Assembly: GCF_000463155.2 (NCBI RefSeq)
Contig: NZ_AWFZ01000031.1
Coordinates: 1 to 36,976 of the forward strand
DNA length: 36,976 bases
Direction of reading: 5' to 3'
Source of the DNA: Siccibacter turicensis LMG 23730
GTDB taxonomy: Bacteria > Pseudomonadota > Gammaproteobacteria > Enterobacterales > Enterobacteriaceae
The position numbers and the translations under genes are program-made. Below the pieces are notes generated by a model. It saw nothing but the letters and a program-made list of their open reading frames with translations, was not told the DNA's origin and searched no databases. Each line of letters starts with the position of its first letter. The stretch's first letter is position 1. This document shows, in pieces, positions 8,801 to 15,712 of the stretch.

Positions 8801-9478
8801 TTATTTAGCGAAATCATTGAAAACATCCCAAGCAGCCCGCGCTGGTTTGTTCCCTTCTACATTAACTGCACTTTCAACCATTTCAGGCTGATCCCCTTCG
8901 GGTTGCTGGTAAACAATGCCGCGCCGTAGATTATTGTTAACTGGCGTTAGGCTATCCCCTGCCCCCACTGGTTTCATAGCCGGAACAGAATAGATTTTAT
9001 TCACAGCGTTATTAGCCAGATCAATATAGCTTTTCCCGTTCTTCTCCTTTTTGAACCCCCTCGTAAAATTATTTGAATAGTAGCACGATGCCGCAGCCCT
9101 CAATGCTTGCTGTTCATCAGGATATTCCCCGCTATCAATCGCACGGTAATAACATTCCTCAAATATCTTTGAGGCCACCGTAACGTTCTTGCAAAAGTCA
9201 AAGGCCGTTTCATTAGTCAACCCATAACTTTTAAAGTTACCTACATAAATCTGTCCAAGACCGACAGAGTATTTATCACCTACTTTAGCAAGCTCATTAA
9301 CAAAATGGACTGCTTCATTTTTGGATTTAAAGTAGTGCGAAGTGTTTTTAGTGACATTAGCCACAACGTAAGGATTGCCGTCTGACTCCACTGAAATAAT
9401 TGTTTGTAGTGTAGTCGGATCAACATTCCCACCGCATTGCATTAGCAGACTTGCCAATACAGGAGCAGCAAGAACCAT
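8801..9478 (-). CDS. virB1: VirB1 lytic transglycosylase
   Basis: A 225-residue SLT-type lytic transglycosylase that opens the peptidoglycan for the secretion channel. Catalytic Glu31 is in ISVESDGNP. The family motif GLGQIYVGNFKSYGL, then CYYRAIDSGEY and a helical repeat complete the domain by about residue 165. A Pro/Asn-rich tail follows. The N-terminus is hydrophobic (MVLAAPVLASLLMQCGG) and could act as an export signal, although Cys15 is followed directly by the domain. ATG at 9478 after GGGGGTATT. It heads the virB run. Confidence 0.93.
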   Translation of the reverse strand: MVLAAPVLASLLMQCGGNVDPTTLQTIISVESDGNPYVVANVTKNTSHYFKSKNEAVHFVNELAKVGDKYSVGLGQIYVGNFKSYGLTNETAFDFCKNVTVASKIFEECYYRAIDSGEYPDEQQALRAAASCYYSNNFTRGFKKEKNGKSYIDLANNAVNKIYSVPAMKPVGAGDSLTPVNNNLRRGIVYQQPEGDQPEMVESAVNVEGNKPARAAWDVFNDFAK

Positions 9479-9497
9479 AATACCCCCTTTTCCACTT

Positions 9498-9512
9498 TTA
9501 TATTAAATATAA
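9498..9512. promoter_or_regulatory. AT palindrome in the virB1 leader
   Basis: TTATATTAAATATAA, extended to 17 perfect bases (9497-9513), about 20 bases before the virB1 start. Confidence 0.5.
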
Positions 9513-9571
9513 AGCGTGTATTTCGCAAAAAACTACTATATCCATATTGTTAAAGAGCCTGTTAAGTAACT

Positions 9572-9982
9572 TCACTTAACTTTGAGAGCTAGTTTTTTCT
9601 TTACCAGCGCTATCACTGGTAAGCTCTCAATGAACTGATCTAAGACCAGAATCAAAAGTTTCTTTTTATTTATCCCCGCCTTGCGGCTTAAGGTTGTTAT
9701 CTTAAAGTTGAGGTAAGCATCTAACTGAATTGATACACCAACCGAACAATACCCCTCATAAACTACTTGAGGTTTCCAGTCTTTGTGAGGATCAAACGTG
9801 GAAAAAAATTCATCATTACCGATGGATATATTAAATATCGCTTCGATTATGTTCTTCTTTCCAACATTCACCCCTTCACTTAAAGCGCTTAGGATTCGGT
9901 TCAACTTACCATCCAGATCGAGGCGTACTGCTACAGACTTGTAAGACTTCCCCCCTTTAGTGTCATCATAAAAATGCAACAT
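9572..9982 (-). CDS. Unknown protein ahead of virB1
   Basis: I do not recognise this 136-residue protein. It has no signal peptide or membrane helix. The middle part reads like a small DNA-binding fold: VSIQLDAYLNFKITTLSRKAGINKKKLL is a strand followed by two helices, as in ribbon-helix-helix proteins, and the N-terminal part has a comparable element (VAVRLDLDGKLNRILSALSEG). So it may be a two-domain RHH-like regulator of the transfer operon; that is inference. The ATG at 9982 has AAGGGG five bases upstream. A GTG at 9988 is less likely. It is the first gene of the leftward transfer block and its leader holds two inverted repeats. Confidence 0.7.
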   Translation of the reverse strand: MLHFYDDTKGGKSYKSVAVRLDLDGKLNRILSALSEGVNVGKKNIIEAIFNISIGNDEFFSTFDPHKDWKPQVVYEGYCSVGVSIQLDAYLNFKITTLSRKAGINKKKLLILVLDQFIESLPVIALVKKKLALKVK

Positions 9983-9996
9983 TAACACCCCTTAGA

Positions 9997-10014
9997 GATT
10001 GGGATTCCCCAATC
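9997..10014 (-). other. Inverted repeat in the transfer operon leader
   Basis: GATTGGG, ATTC, CCCAATC: a 7-bp-arm hairpin just upstream of the G-run of the 136-residue gene. It could affect access to the ribosome binding site. Confidence 0.45.
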
Positions 10015-10050
10015 ACAAGAAGGATTATAGCGCTTCAAACGTATGCAGGA

Positions 10051-10069
10051 AATAGTTATTTTAACTATT
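10051..10069. promoter_or_regulatory. Candidate operator upstream of the transfer operon
   Basis: AATAGTTA, TTT, TAACTATT: perfect 8-bp arms in the AT-rich gap 9983-10192 between the transfer operon and the LuxR-like gene. The gap has no gene I can support. Its place suggests an operator for the leftward virB promoter. Confidence 0.4.
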
Positions 10070-10192
10070 CCTATAACTAATACTTCTATTAACACCTTCG
10101 TAACAAGCTAATATGATATAAAAAGCAAAATCCATATGCTAATCAATCCTTTACACGGTATTAATTAAGTTAAGCATTACTACACTTTTAGT

Positions 10193-10696
10193 TCAGCCAT
10201 GCTTAGCCTGGTCAAGCTTTAATCGAATCATGAAGAATACCCTTAGATCTGACAAAAAATCAACCGCATATGTACTTTTCAAATCCTCTATCTGCCTACG
10301 TACCAGTTCAGCGGTTTTTTCTTTTTCCCTGTTAACAATTTCTTCTATTGTAAAGCCCATACATACCAAGATCATGCACTGGTAAAGTTCATCGCTTATC
10401 TCAGGGAAAAGAGATTTATAACGTTCAGGGTTCGAATTGAGCGTAATTCGAAGTTCAAATACCTGTTTAACTTCTTCATAGTTGTCTAACTGGAACTTAA
10501 CACGTATGTTTTCAATGTGAGAGTTTATCGTTTTTTTTGATATTGACATTAACTCCCCCATTCTAGGAGGTTTTAACCCTGATGAATGCAACATAAGCGT
10601 TACCAGTTCAGTGCTGGTTAGCTCAGGAAAAATATTGCTGATTTTATGGATATGCAGCAATAAATTTTTCTTAGAAAGCGGGTTAATCGTATACAA
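10193..10696 (-). CDS. LuxR-type HTH protein coupled to rep
   Basis: A 167-residue protein with a LuxR/GerE-like helix-turn-helix at about residues 24-72 (FPELTSTELVTLMLHSSG, then MGELMSISKKTINSHIENI). The remainder is helical, with a second similar element near 97-150 (FPEISDELYQCMILVCMGFTI). No receiver domain is present. No ATG precedes the HTH; the start must be TTG at 10696, directly after the rep stop, with AAGAGG upstream. This implies translational coupling to rep and low expression. It could adjust replication or transfer; function unknown. An internal ATG after GGGGGAG (10549) could give a short form. Confidence 0.7.
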   Translation of the reverse strand: MYTINPLSKKNLLLHIHKISNIFPELTSTELVTLMLHSSGLKPPRMGELMSISKKTINSHIENIRVKFQLDNYEEVKQVFELRITLNSNPERYKSLFPEISDELYQCMILVCMGFTIEEIVNREKEKTAELVRRQIEDLKSTYAVDFLSDLRVFFMIRLKLDQAKHG

Positions 10697-11761
10697 TCAC
10701 TTTTCCTCTTTTTTTTCGGCTCGTTTTGATTTGCGTTCTGAAATAAGCCGTTCTATATAACTAACCGCCTCAGTATTGCCGATGATCCCATAATAAAGAA
10801 TTTCTTTACGCAGATAAGCAACTGGCAACGCTTCGTTTTTATCGTATTCTTTTAGCTTTCTTTCATACTCACGTACCAATTCAATGCACGCTTTAGCCCA
10901 TTCTCCCTCACCGTGGCTGCCCTTTTTAACTCTCGGCCTACGCGGTAGCTTAGGTGGCTCTGGCTTAACCCTGATATAAGCTTTATCACCTTCCACGATG
11001 TAGTTGAAAATCAGGTGCGTAACCTTTCTCCCTGTAGTAACAGTTTCATAGCGAACTGTCAGGTCAGTCGTTCGGTTGATAGCGTCAACAGCAGGATTGA
11101 GAACTCTAACCCTGAAATTTTTAAAGTCTGCATATTTCCCCGTAAGACCAGAACGATCCTTCATCCAATCAATGCTAATTTTTTCAGTGCTGATAACGCC
11201 CGTTTTTGGATTTTTATATTTATCAAGTTTTCTATATCGGCTTAGCCAGGAGTAAAGTCTAAATGCAAATGGAGTATCAAGTTTTGCCATTGCGAAAACA
11301 TTCATTTGCGTAAATTCATTTTTAAGATCGTACAAAAAAGGTGCAATCTTTGGAGAGAAAGAAAGCGTTATATCCGCGCCTTTATTCGCTCCATAAGTAA
11401 TAGCGGAAAACCAATATCTAGCAACTGCATCGACTCTTTTTTTACGCTCGTTCCATTCATAAGTATAAATAGGTTTTGAGCCTAATGTTAATGATACAGA
11501 TTGTAGTTGATGCGCACTATTTGCTAGTTCTAGATCATACATAGCGCTGTATTCAGGCGCAGTTAACACAATTTCCGCGCCCTCCGGCTGCGGGTTCTTA
11601 CTATCGATTTTGGACAAGGCCAGCCAGAGCAACCTGATTTCAGCCAGGTTAATATCGTAACTACCTTCAATAAGCTGATTGCCTTGTGTTATCACTTTAT
11701 TGTCGGCTACTGTAGCGCCACCGCTGACAAGCCCAGCATGAATATCTTGTTTTTGTTTCAC
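10697..11761 (-). CDS. rep: Replication initiator (Rep_3 family)
   Basis: A 354-residue initiator of the RepB/pi/RepE type (Rep_3), which binds iterons through two winged-helix domains and opens the origin. The first winged helix covers about residues 25-135 (NQLIEGSYDINLAEIRLLWLA) and the second 145-270 (FAFRLYSWLSRY, ISIDWMKDRSGL). A basic Pro/Arg stretch and helical tail follow. I choose GTG at 11761, which has a GGAGGGGGG site 4 bases upstream. An upstream start at 11818 would have no such site and would lie in the operator. Regulation: a 10-bp inverted repeat matching half iterons lies upstream, as expected for Rep autorepression. The LuxR-like gene follows without a gap. Confidence 0.93.
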   Translation of the reverse strand: MKQKQDIHAGLVSGGATVADNKVITQGNQLIEGSYDINLAEIRLLWLALSKIDSKNPQPEGAEIVLTAPEYSAMYDLELANSAHQLQSVSLTLGSKPIYTYEWNERKKRVDAVARYWFSAITYGANKGADITLSFSPKIAPFLYDLKNEFTQMNVFAMAKLDTPFAFRLYSWLSRYRKLDKYKNPKTGVISTEKISIDWMKDRSGLTGKYADFKNFRVRVLNPAVDAINRTTDLTVRYETVTTGRKVTHLIFNYIVEGDKAYIRVKPEPPKLPRRPRVKKGSHGEGEWAKACIELVREYERKLKEYDKNEALPVAYLRKEILYYGIIGNTEAVSYIERLISERKSKRAEKKEEK

Positions 11762-11806
11762 GCTTCCCCCCTCCCTACTGGCCTCAAGATTTTGAGAGTA
11801 AAACAC

Positions 11807-11840
11807 AATCAGGTACAAATTACAATTACTGTACCTGATT
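11807..11840. promoter_or_regulatory. Rep operator (inverted half-iterons)
   Basis: AATCAGGTAC and GTACCTGATT form a perfect 10-bp inverted repeat, 14 bases apart. The arms match the distal half of iterons ending GTACCTGATT (near 12171 and 12271). It lies about 45 bases upstream of the rep start, the usual site of Rep dimer autorepression. Confidence 0.85.
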
Positions 11841-11887
11841 ATGTTTGCCAGATCTCAACCGCCATTTTGCAAAGCTAAGATACAACC

Positions 11888-12029
11888 ATCAAAATTACTG
11901 AACGTGCGTTATCGCAGGGCTGGAATGCTAAGTGACTGCTTTTAAAGAAAACGCACTGAACGCCGGTGAGCTGGCCAGCTGCGACCGTCTGAGCCTCTCG
12001 CGCCTGATTCCGTCAAATATTCTGGACTA
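11888..12029 (+). repeat. Dispersed 145-bp repeat, copy A
   Basis: Copy A of a repeat also present at 24845-24989 (direct, most similar) and 31012-31103 (inverted, core only). The core holds the palindrome AGCTGGCCAGCT, then GAGCCTC flanked by inverted arms and GCCTGATTCCGTCAA. It lies between rep and the origin. Not recognised; no resolvase gene is seen. Confidence 0.85.
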
Positions 12030-12049
12030 TTTTTTAGCCTCCAGAAAAG

Positions 12050-12290
12050 TTATCAACAGGATATAAAACAAAGCGTTACGACTGCACTTATCCACAGAAA
12101 ATCTGTACCTCATCTTTGGTAAAGATGTACCGCGATAACGTAAAATCTGTACCGCATTTTTGGTAAAACTGTACCTGATTAGATTCTTTCAGATTGGTAA
12201 AGATGTACCGCGATATTGGTAAAAATGTACCGCGCAGTTGGTTAAAACGTACCGCGTAGTTGGTAAAGATGTACCTGATTAATCGCGTAA
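12050..12290 (+). other. oriV: Origin of vegetative replication with eight 22-bp iterons
   Basis: Eight iterons share the core GGTAAARATGTACC. Their GTACC elements start at 12105, 12127, 12149, 12171, then 12205, 12227, 12249 and 12271. So there are two groups of four, each with an exact 22-bp period (two helical turns), separated by 34 bp. Most end in GCG; the last of each group ends in TGATT like the rep operator arms. A perfect DnaA box TTATCCACA lies at 12088-12096 and a near match TTATCAACA at 12050-12058. The AT-rich, gene-free stretch to 12420 is the likely unwinding region. Confidence 0.93.
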
Positions 12291-12491
12291 CCTATTGACC
12301 AATAGAGCTTTTAATAGCGTAAAAGGAAAGGAAGAAGAAAGATCCTACATAGATCGAGTGTTTGATCTTGAAAAAAGAAATATTTGAAATATGGAAATAA
12401 TACAACGATCGCTAATCGCGTTCGTTGATGTTCACATAATCTGTTTTCTTTTTAATCACATCCAACGATACATTCAACGTAACCTTACTGA

Positions 12492-12520
12492 TTGCTTTTC
12501 GTGCCATATGGCACTATGAT
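12492..12520 (+). promoter_or_regulatory. Operator-in-spacer promoter P1 (HTH/virB6 operon)
   Basis: TTGCTT, 17 bp, TATGAT. The spacer is ttc plus GTGCCATATGGCAC (12501-12514). It points to the 23-codon frame, the HTH gene at 12853 and virB6, with a long leader between. If the HTH protein is the repressor, this is autoregulation. Confidence 0.7.
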
Positions 12521-12540
12521 TTAAAACCAGTTCTGCCAGC

Positions 12541-12690
12541 ACATGATCGTAAAGCTACGGTGGCTATGAAAGCTCATAGATAAGCCGCTACGCTGTTTTT
12601 AATAGTCGGTCATGGCATTGGGTTAACGGAGTTAAGATAACGCGATACAGAGCGTTACAGGAGGCCGTTTAGGGAGTCAGGGAAGGTATA
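12541..12690 (+). other. Long untranslated leader downstream of P1
   Basis: No supported gene. Local stem CTATGA-AAGC-TCATAG near 12563-12580, enclosed by GGC and GCC. It could be a structured leader of the HTH/virB6 operon; no known riboswitch is recognised. Confidence 0.3.
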
Positions 12691-12724
12691 AAAAAAAGCC
12701 GCCTGGCAATTTCCCCAGGCGGCT
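12690..12724 (-). terminator. Leftward terminator facing the rightward operon
   Basis: AGCCGCCTGG pairs with CCAGGCGGCT; on the minus strand it is followed by a run of U (plus-strand A tract 12689-12697). No leftward gene exists immediately to its right, so it may end an antisense or other untranslated RNA. Confidence 0.7.
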
Positions 12725-12753
12725 AGATAAATGCCAAATACGAAGGGGGTATT

Positions 12754-12825
12754 ATGGCGATCAAAAGTATAGATCGATTCCCGGTCAGAGTGGAATCAAA
12801 ATTATACGTTTTTTCAGAAACTTAA
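12754..12825 (+). CDS. Possible 23-residue peptide with a strong ribosome site
   Basis: A 23-codon frame (starts MAIKSIDRFPVR) preceded by AAGGGGGTATT, the exact signal used by virB1, virB7 and the eexN-like gene. It lies in the leader of the HTH gene, 27 bases before its start. It may be a leader peptide whose translation controls the next gene, or a real small protein. No homology can be claimed. Confidence 0.45.
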   Translation: MAIKSIDRFPVRVESKLYVFSET

Positions 12826-12852
12826 CTTAGTTGCAGGAGTCTTTTAACACAC

Positions 12853-13101
12853 ATGATTGAAAAGTCGAAGCTTTTACAAACCTATCCTACGGCGGCTGAG
12901 GTGAAGGCTGCTCGTGAGAGTACCGGCCTTTCAACGGATGAAATCGCTAATCTCTTTGGCCTTTCAGACGGTAGCGCATGGAGGAAAAAAGAAATCCAAA
13001 AACAGGGAAGTAAAAATACAAGGCTACTTAAGCCTATGGAATTTGAAATGCTTCTGCTTATCGCAGGAACGCATCCAAATCTAAAAATTACAGATAAATA
13101 A
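12853..13101 (+). CDS. Small HTH regulator, candidate master repressor
   Basis: An 82-residue protein with an XRE-like helix-turn-helix (AAEVKAARESTGLSTDEIANLFGL then GSAWRKKEIQ, given in part), about residues 13-55, and a hydrophobic C-terminal helix likely for dimerisation (FEMLLLIAGTHP). Its size and place recall the KorA/KorC-type global repressors of broad-host plasmids; that is analogy only. It lies downstream of P1, which contains the GTGCCATATGGCAC operator, so it is the best candidate to bind that operator. It starts at ATG 12853; AGGAG lies 13 bases upstream, a long spacing. virB6 follows 19 bases later. A related-looking HTH occurs in the 152-residue protein at 26823. Confidence 0.8.
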   Translation: MIEKSKLLQTYPTAAEVKAARESTGLSTDEIANLFGLSDGSAWRKKEIQKQGSKNTRLLKPMEFEMLLLIAGTHPNLKITDK

Positions 13102-13120
13102 ATGTTGTGAAGGGGGTAGT

Positions 13121-14173
13121 ATGGAATTAAAAAATTATATTAGATATATTTTTCCTTTAGGATTGCTGATACCCAGCGTTGCCAATGCAGCCGCTGATTT
13201 TGAATTGCCTGTTAATATGCTCACTGATATGTATAAGGAGTTAACGCAATTTATATCAAGTAATCTAAGCTCATATATCGGTGATATTAATGAAATATTC
13301 CTTCCACTAATGGGGGCTGTTTTTGGCCTTTATTTTGTCTGGAAATGGGGATTAGTTCATTATAAGGGTGATCCTAATGCGATTCAGGATATGCTTATCA
13401 ACGGTTTAAAGTTAATCGTTATCATGTCTGGCCTTGTCGGTAGTGCATGGTATATAGGTAAGGTTGTTCCGTTCGTTATGGATGCAGGTGATGAAATAGC
13501 ATCCAGGCTGATCGGCTCAACGGGTACTTTCTCAGCGCTTGAAACTGTCATTCAACAAATTAACGCGAACGGTAAGCGTATTCTTGAAGCAACAAATGAA
13601 TTAAGTCTATGGGATTCTGATATTTCAACAATCCTCGCTGCGACTATGGCATTAATTCTCTTTTACGCAGGGGGTACAGCATTTGTTATCTATGCCGCCG
13701 CAACAATGCTTATTGCTAAATTCATGGTAGGTCTACTTCTTATTGTCGGGCCACTTTATTTAATGATGGCTATGTATGAACAAACTGTTACTTTCACGAA
13801 ACAATGGATAGGCCAAGCGTTTAACTATATCCTGCTCAATGTTTTTGTAACGCTGACTATTCATATTCTTATTGAATTTATGAGTAACCAGTTCCCTGTA
13901 GGTGCTGAAATAGGTTTAGGCGGCGCTCTTTATGCCTTAATCGCATTTTTAATGGGCGTTTTTATCATTGGTCAGATACCGTCGTTCGTGAGTACCATCA
14001 CTGGCGGTAATGGTATCAGTGGGATTACTGGCGCTACTAACGCCGCAGGGGGCATGATGTTTAATACAGCGTCAGGTGTTGGGGGTATGGCTGGAAGGTC
14101 TTTAGGTAAAGGCGTTGGCAAACTCGCACAGGCAGGAATGGGTAAATTGCGTGGCGGTGTGAAAGCTGGCTGA
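13121..14173 (+). CDS. virB6: VirB6 polytopic membrane protein, displaced from the T4SS cluster
   Basis: A 350-residue protein with a signal-like N-terminus (IPSVANAAADF) and at least five membrane helices between about residues 55 and 300. The TrbL/VirB6 hallmark region KFMVGLLLIVGPLYLMMAMYE is followed by TKQWIGQAFNYILLNVFV (given in part). A Gly/Ala-rich tail ends the protein. VirB6 is an inner-membrane channel component. It is on the opposite strand and about 3.6 kb from virB1, though the main cluster lacks it. The ATG at 13121 follows GAAGGGGGTAGT. A strong hairpin follows the stop. Expression probably comes from P1 with the HTH gene. Confidence 0.92.
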   Translation: MELKNYIRYIFPLGLLIPSVANAAADFELPVNMLTDMYKELTQFISSNLSSYIGDINEIFLPLMGAVFGLYFVWKWGLVHYKGDPNAIQDMLINGLKLIVIMSGLVGSAWYIGKVVPFVMDAGDEIASRLIGSTGTFSALETVIQQINANGKRILEATNELSLWDSDISTILAATMALILFYAGGTAFVIYAAATMLIAKFMVGLLLIVGPLYLMMAMYEQTVTFTKQWIGQAFNYILLNVFVTLTIHILIEFMSNQFPVGAEIGLGGALYALIAFLMGVFIIGQIPSFVSTITGGNGISGITGATNAAGGMMFNTASGVGGMAGRSLGKGVGKLAQAGMGKLRGGVKAG

Positions 14174-14179
14174 TTAAGG

Positions 14180-14208
14180 CAGCCAACCAGAATAAAACTG
14201 GTTGGCTG
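14180..14208 (+). other. Hairpin after virB6
   Basis: CAGCCAACCAG pairs perfectly with CTGGTTGGCTG around a 7-base loop. Only a weak T tract follows, so it may be a leaky terminator or processing site before the next gene. Confidence 0.6.
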
Positions 14209-14274
14209 TATTAAATGACAAAATGATATAAAATTAAGTTAAGTGCCTTTGCGGGAAAAATATAAGGGGGGGGT

Positions 14275-14856
14275 ATGGCTGATTCAACATATGATGCAGA
14301 TAAAGAAGCCTACACTTATAATCATTTTGATATAAAGATTCAGTTAGCAAAAGTTGTTAGAGTTGTTCAGGATGTTAGAGATACAGGAGCGGCATTATTT
14401 GACCGCGCCTTAGACTGGTATTCAGAAGAAGATCAAGTAAAGGTATTAGATACTGTCACGTCAAATACCAAAGCTCTAACAAAGGTTGATGGTTTATGTA
14501 ATTACCTTTGCCAACATTTAGAAAATGAATCACTGTATGCTCATGATCCAAAAATGGACAGATTCAACAGCATGAGTACCAATGAGATTATCGACTATTA
14601 TAAAAAAGTTACGAATGATTTAGAGAAACAAGTGAAAACTCTTGAGGGTATGACGATAATCACCCATCCATCACTTGAAAAAGAAAAGCCTTTAATGGCG
14701 TTCGTAATGGATGATGTAAAGCTTTACTCGTCTGCAATTTATAATTCTCTTGATGATATAGAACGGGCGCGTGACTTAAACCATGTTCGAACAGCCATAG
14801 CGAGAGGTGAGGAAGTACAGCCACGGCATATAGGGGCTGTTATCCCGCGAAAGTAG
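14275..14856 (+). CDS. Unknown cytoplasmic protein between virB6 and eexN
   Basis: I do not recognise this 193-residue protein. It is predicted helical and soluble, without signal or membrane segment. Features: VRVVQDVRDTGAALFDRALDWY, in part, an amphipathic N-terminal helix, then NEIIDYYKKVTNDLEKQVKTL and ESLYAHDPKMDRF. The ATG at 14275 follows an unusually long run of eight G. Linked by position to virB6 and the exclusion lipoprotein, so a transfer or exclusion role is possible but not shown. Confidence 0.8.
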   Translation: MADSTYDADKEAYTYNHFDIKIQLAKVVRVVQDVRDTGAALFDRALDWYSEEDQVKVLDTVTSNTKALTKVDGLCNYLCQHLENESLYAHDPKMDRFNSMSTNEIIDYYKKVTNDLEKQVKTLEGMTIITHPSLEKEKPLMAFVMDDVKLYSSAIYNSLDDIERARDLNHVRTAIARGEEVQPRHIGAVIPRK

Positions 14857-14952
14857 CTAGATCAGGGCGATAGTGGCGGCGCTCTGATTGACAGTAAGCC
14901 ACATAACATATAGCGTCACTGGCGGGACGATAAGAAAATTTTAGGGGGTATT

Positions 14953-15210
14953 ATGAATAAGGTTACTTTAGTTACTCTACTGGTATCAGCGTTTATGCTT
15001 TCTGGTTGTGATGATAAACAAGAAAAAATTGATTTCTATATGAAAGCTGAAAATGCAGGTGCTTATCATAAAGGCTTAGCGCTTTGTAAAACGGGTTCCA
15101 GCGAAGCAAAAGATTGTGACGCAATCTATGAGGTTCAGGGTATGAAGGAAAAAGATAAGGCTGCTGATAAAAAAGAGAACTTCAAAAAAGAATTCAGCTT
15201 TGATCATTGA
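14953..15210 (+). CDS. eexN: EexN-like entry exclusion lipoprotein
   Basis: An 85-residue lipoprotein with lipobox LSGC (Cys19). After it comes a charged helix (DDKQEKIDFYMKAENAGAYH), then two Cys (LCKTG and KDCDAIYEV) as in EexN/Eex proteins, where two conserved Cys follow a helix of this kind. Such proteins block redundant entry of related plasmids, acting in the recipient envelope. In pKM101 the eex gene lies among the virB5-virB6 homologues; here it is still close to virB6. ATG at 14953 after TAGGGGGTATT. A terminator follows. Confidence 0.75.
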   Translation: MNKVTLVTLLVSAFMLSGCDDKQEKIDFYMKAENAGAYHKGLALCKTGSSEAKDCDAIYEVQGMKEKDKAADKKENFKKEFSFDH

Positions 15211-15227
15211 TCCTAAATTATTTATAA

Positions 15228-15255
15228 GCCCGTCAGACATGGCGGGTTTTTTTTA
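15228..15255 (+). terminator. Terminator after eexN
   Basis: CCCG and CGGG stem with flanking pairs, followed by eight T. Ends the HTH-virB6-eexN operon. Confidence 0.75.
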
Positions 15256-15300
15256 AAGTCAAAACAGGCTTAGCAGTGAAGGAGTTGCTTTTAGATTTTT

Positions 15301-15319
15301 CTCCCCCTCCCCTCCCCCA
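15301..15319 (-). other. C-rich tract (G-rich on the minus strand)
   Basis: The minus strand reads GGGGGAGGGGAGGGGGAG. Three long G runs stand out in an AT-rich gap (15256-15373). It has no gene. Not tied to any start codon. Confidence 0.5.
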
Positions 15320-15373
15320 TCGCATTTAATATATCAGCATATAAAAACAAACTTTATATTTACTATAATTATC

Positions 15374-15402
15374 TTGTCATTAGTGCCGTTTGGCACTATA
15401 CT
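15374..15402 (+). promoter_or_regulatory. Operator-in-spacer promoter P2
   Basis: TTGTCA, 17 bp, TATACT; the spacer carries GTGCCGTTTGGCAC (15383-15396). An AT palindrome (TTATATTTACTATAA, 15354-15368) ends 5 bases upstream of the -35. Drives the 51-residue gene. Confidence 0.8.
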
Positions 15403-15437
15403 ATATTTAGTTAGTTAACTGGAGCGAGGATAAACTA

Positions 15438-15593
15438 ATGAATCACTTAGAGCAGTATTTGAATCGTATTTTTTCTTACAGCAATAAGCCATTAACGCCA
15501 GCGCAATTAAAAGAAACAGTAGAGGTAGCAGCAAGGAAAGATAATCTAACAGCAGAGGATGTGCAAAGAAGTATTAAAAACAACATTAAGTAA
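15438..15593 (+). CDS. Small unknown protein, 51 residues
   Basis: A 51-residue helical protein (starts MNHLEQYLNRIFSYSNKP) with a good GGAGCGAGGA site upstream. It has its own promoter (P2) and its own terminator (15599-15622), so it is an independent unit. The segment LTPAQLKETVEVAARKDNLT looks like two short helices and a turn. Function unknown; it belongs to the GTGCC-operator regulon by its promoter. The three consecutive units here (this gene, 15713, parB) have the same promoter layout. Confidence 0.75.
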   Translation: MNHLEQYLNRIFSYSNKPLTPAQLKETVEVAARKDNLTAEDVQRSIKNNIK

Positions 15594-15598
15594 ATTAT

Positions 15599-15622
15599 AT
15601 CCCTGCTTGGCAGGGATTTTTT
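15599..15622 (+). terminator. Terminator after the 51-residue gene
   Basis: ATCCCTGC pairs with GCAGGGAT, followed by six T. Immediately followed by the AT palindrome. Confidence 0.85.
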
Positions 15623-15635
15623 ATATTTAATATAA
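15621..15635. promoter_or_regulatory. AT palindrome upstream of P3
   Basis: TTATATTTAATATAA, perfect consensus; it ends 7 bases upstream of the P3 -35 element. Confidence 0.6.
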
Positions 15636-15642
15636 AATACCA

Positions 15643-15671
15643 TTGCTAAAAGTGCCATATGGCACTATAAT
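15643..15671 (+). promoter_or_regulatory. Operator-in-spacer promoter P3
   Basis: TTGCTA, 17 bp, TATAAT. The spacer is aaa plus GTGCCATATGGCAC (15652-15665). Confidence 0.85.
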
Positions 15672-15712
15672 TATTTTGTTCTCAGGTAAACATGAATAGC
15701 AAAGGTGATTTT

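Noticed and set aside
11762-11818. Upstream ATG-type start for Rep
   Set aside because: It lies within the Rep operator and lacks a ribosome site; GTG 11761 has a strong one.
11888-12029. Xer (dif/cer-like) or res site in the dispersed repeat
   Set aside because: I find no XerC/XerD arm pattern and no resolvase gene, so I leave it as an unexplained repeat.
12098-12281. CRISPR array
   Set aside because: The 22-bp period repeats have no variable spacers, lie by rep and DnaA boxes, and no cas gene is present. They are iterons.
15301-15319. G-quadruplex on the minus strand
   Set aside because: Only three G runs are present, so a standard intramolecular four-run quadruplex is not supported.
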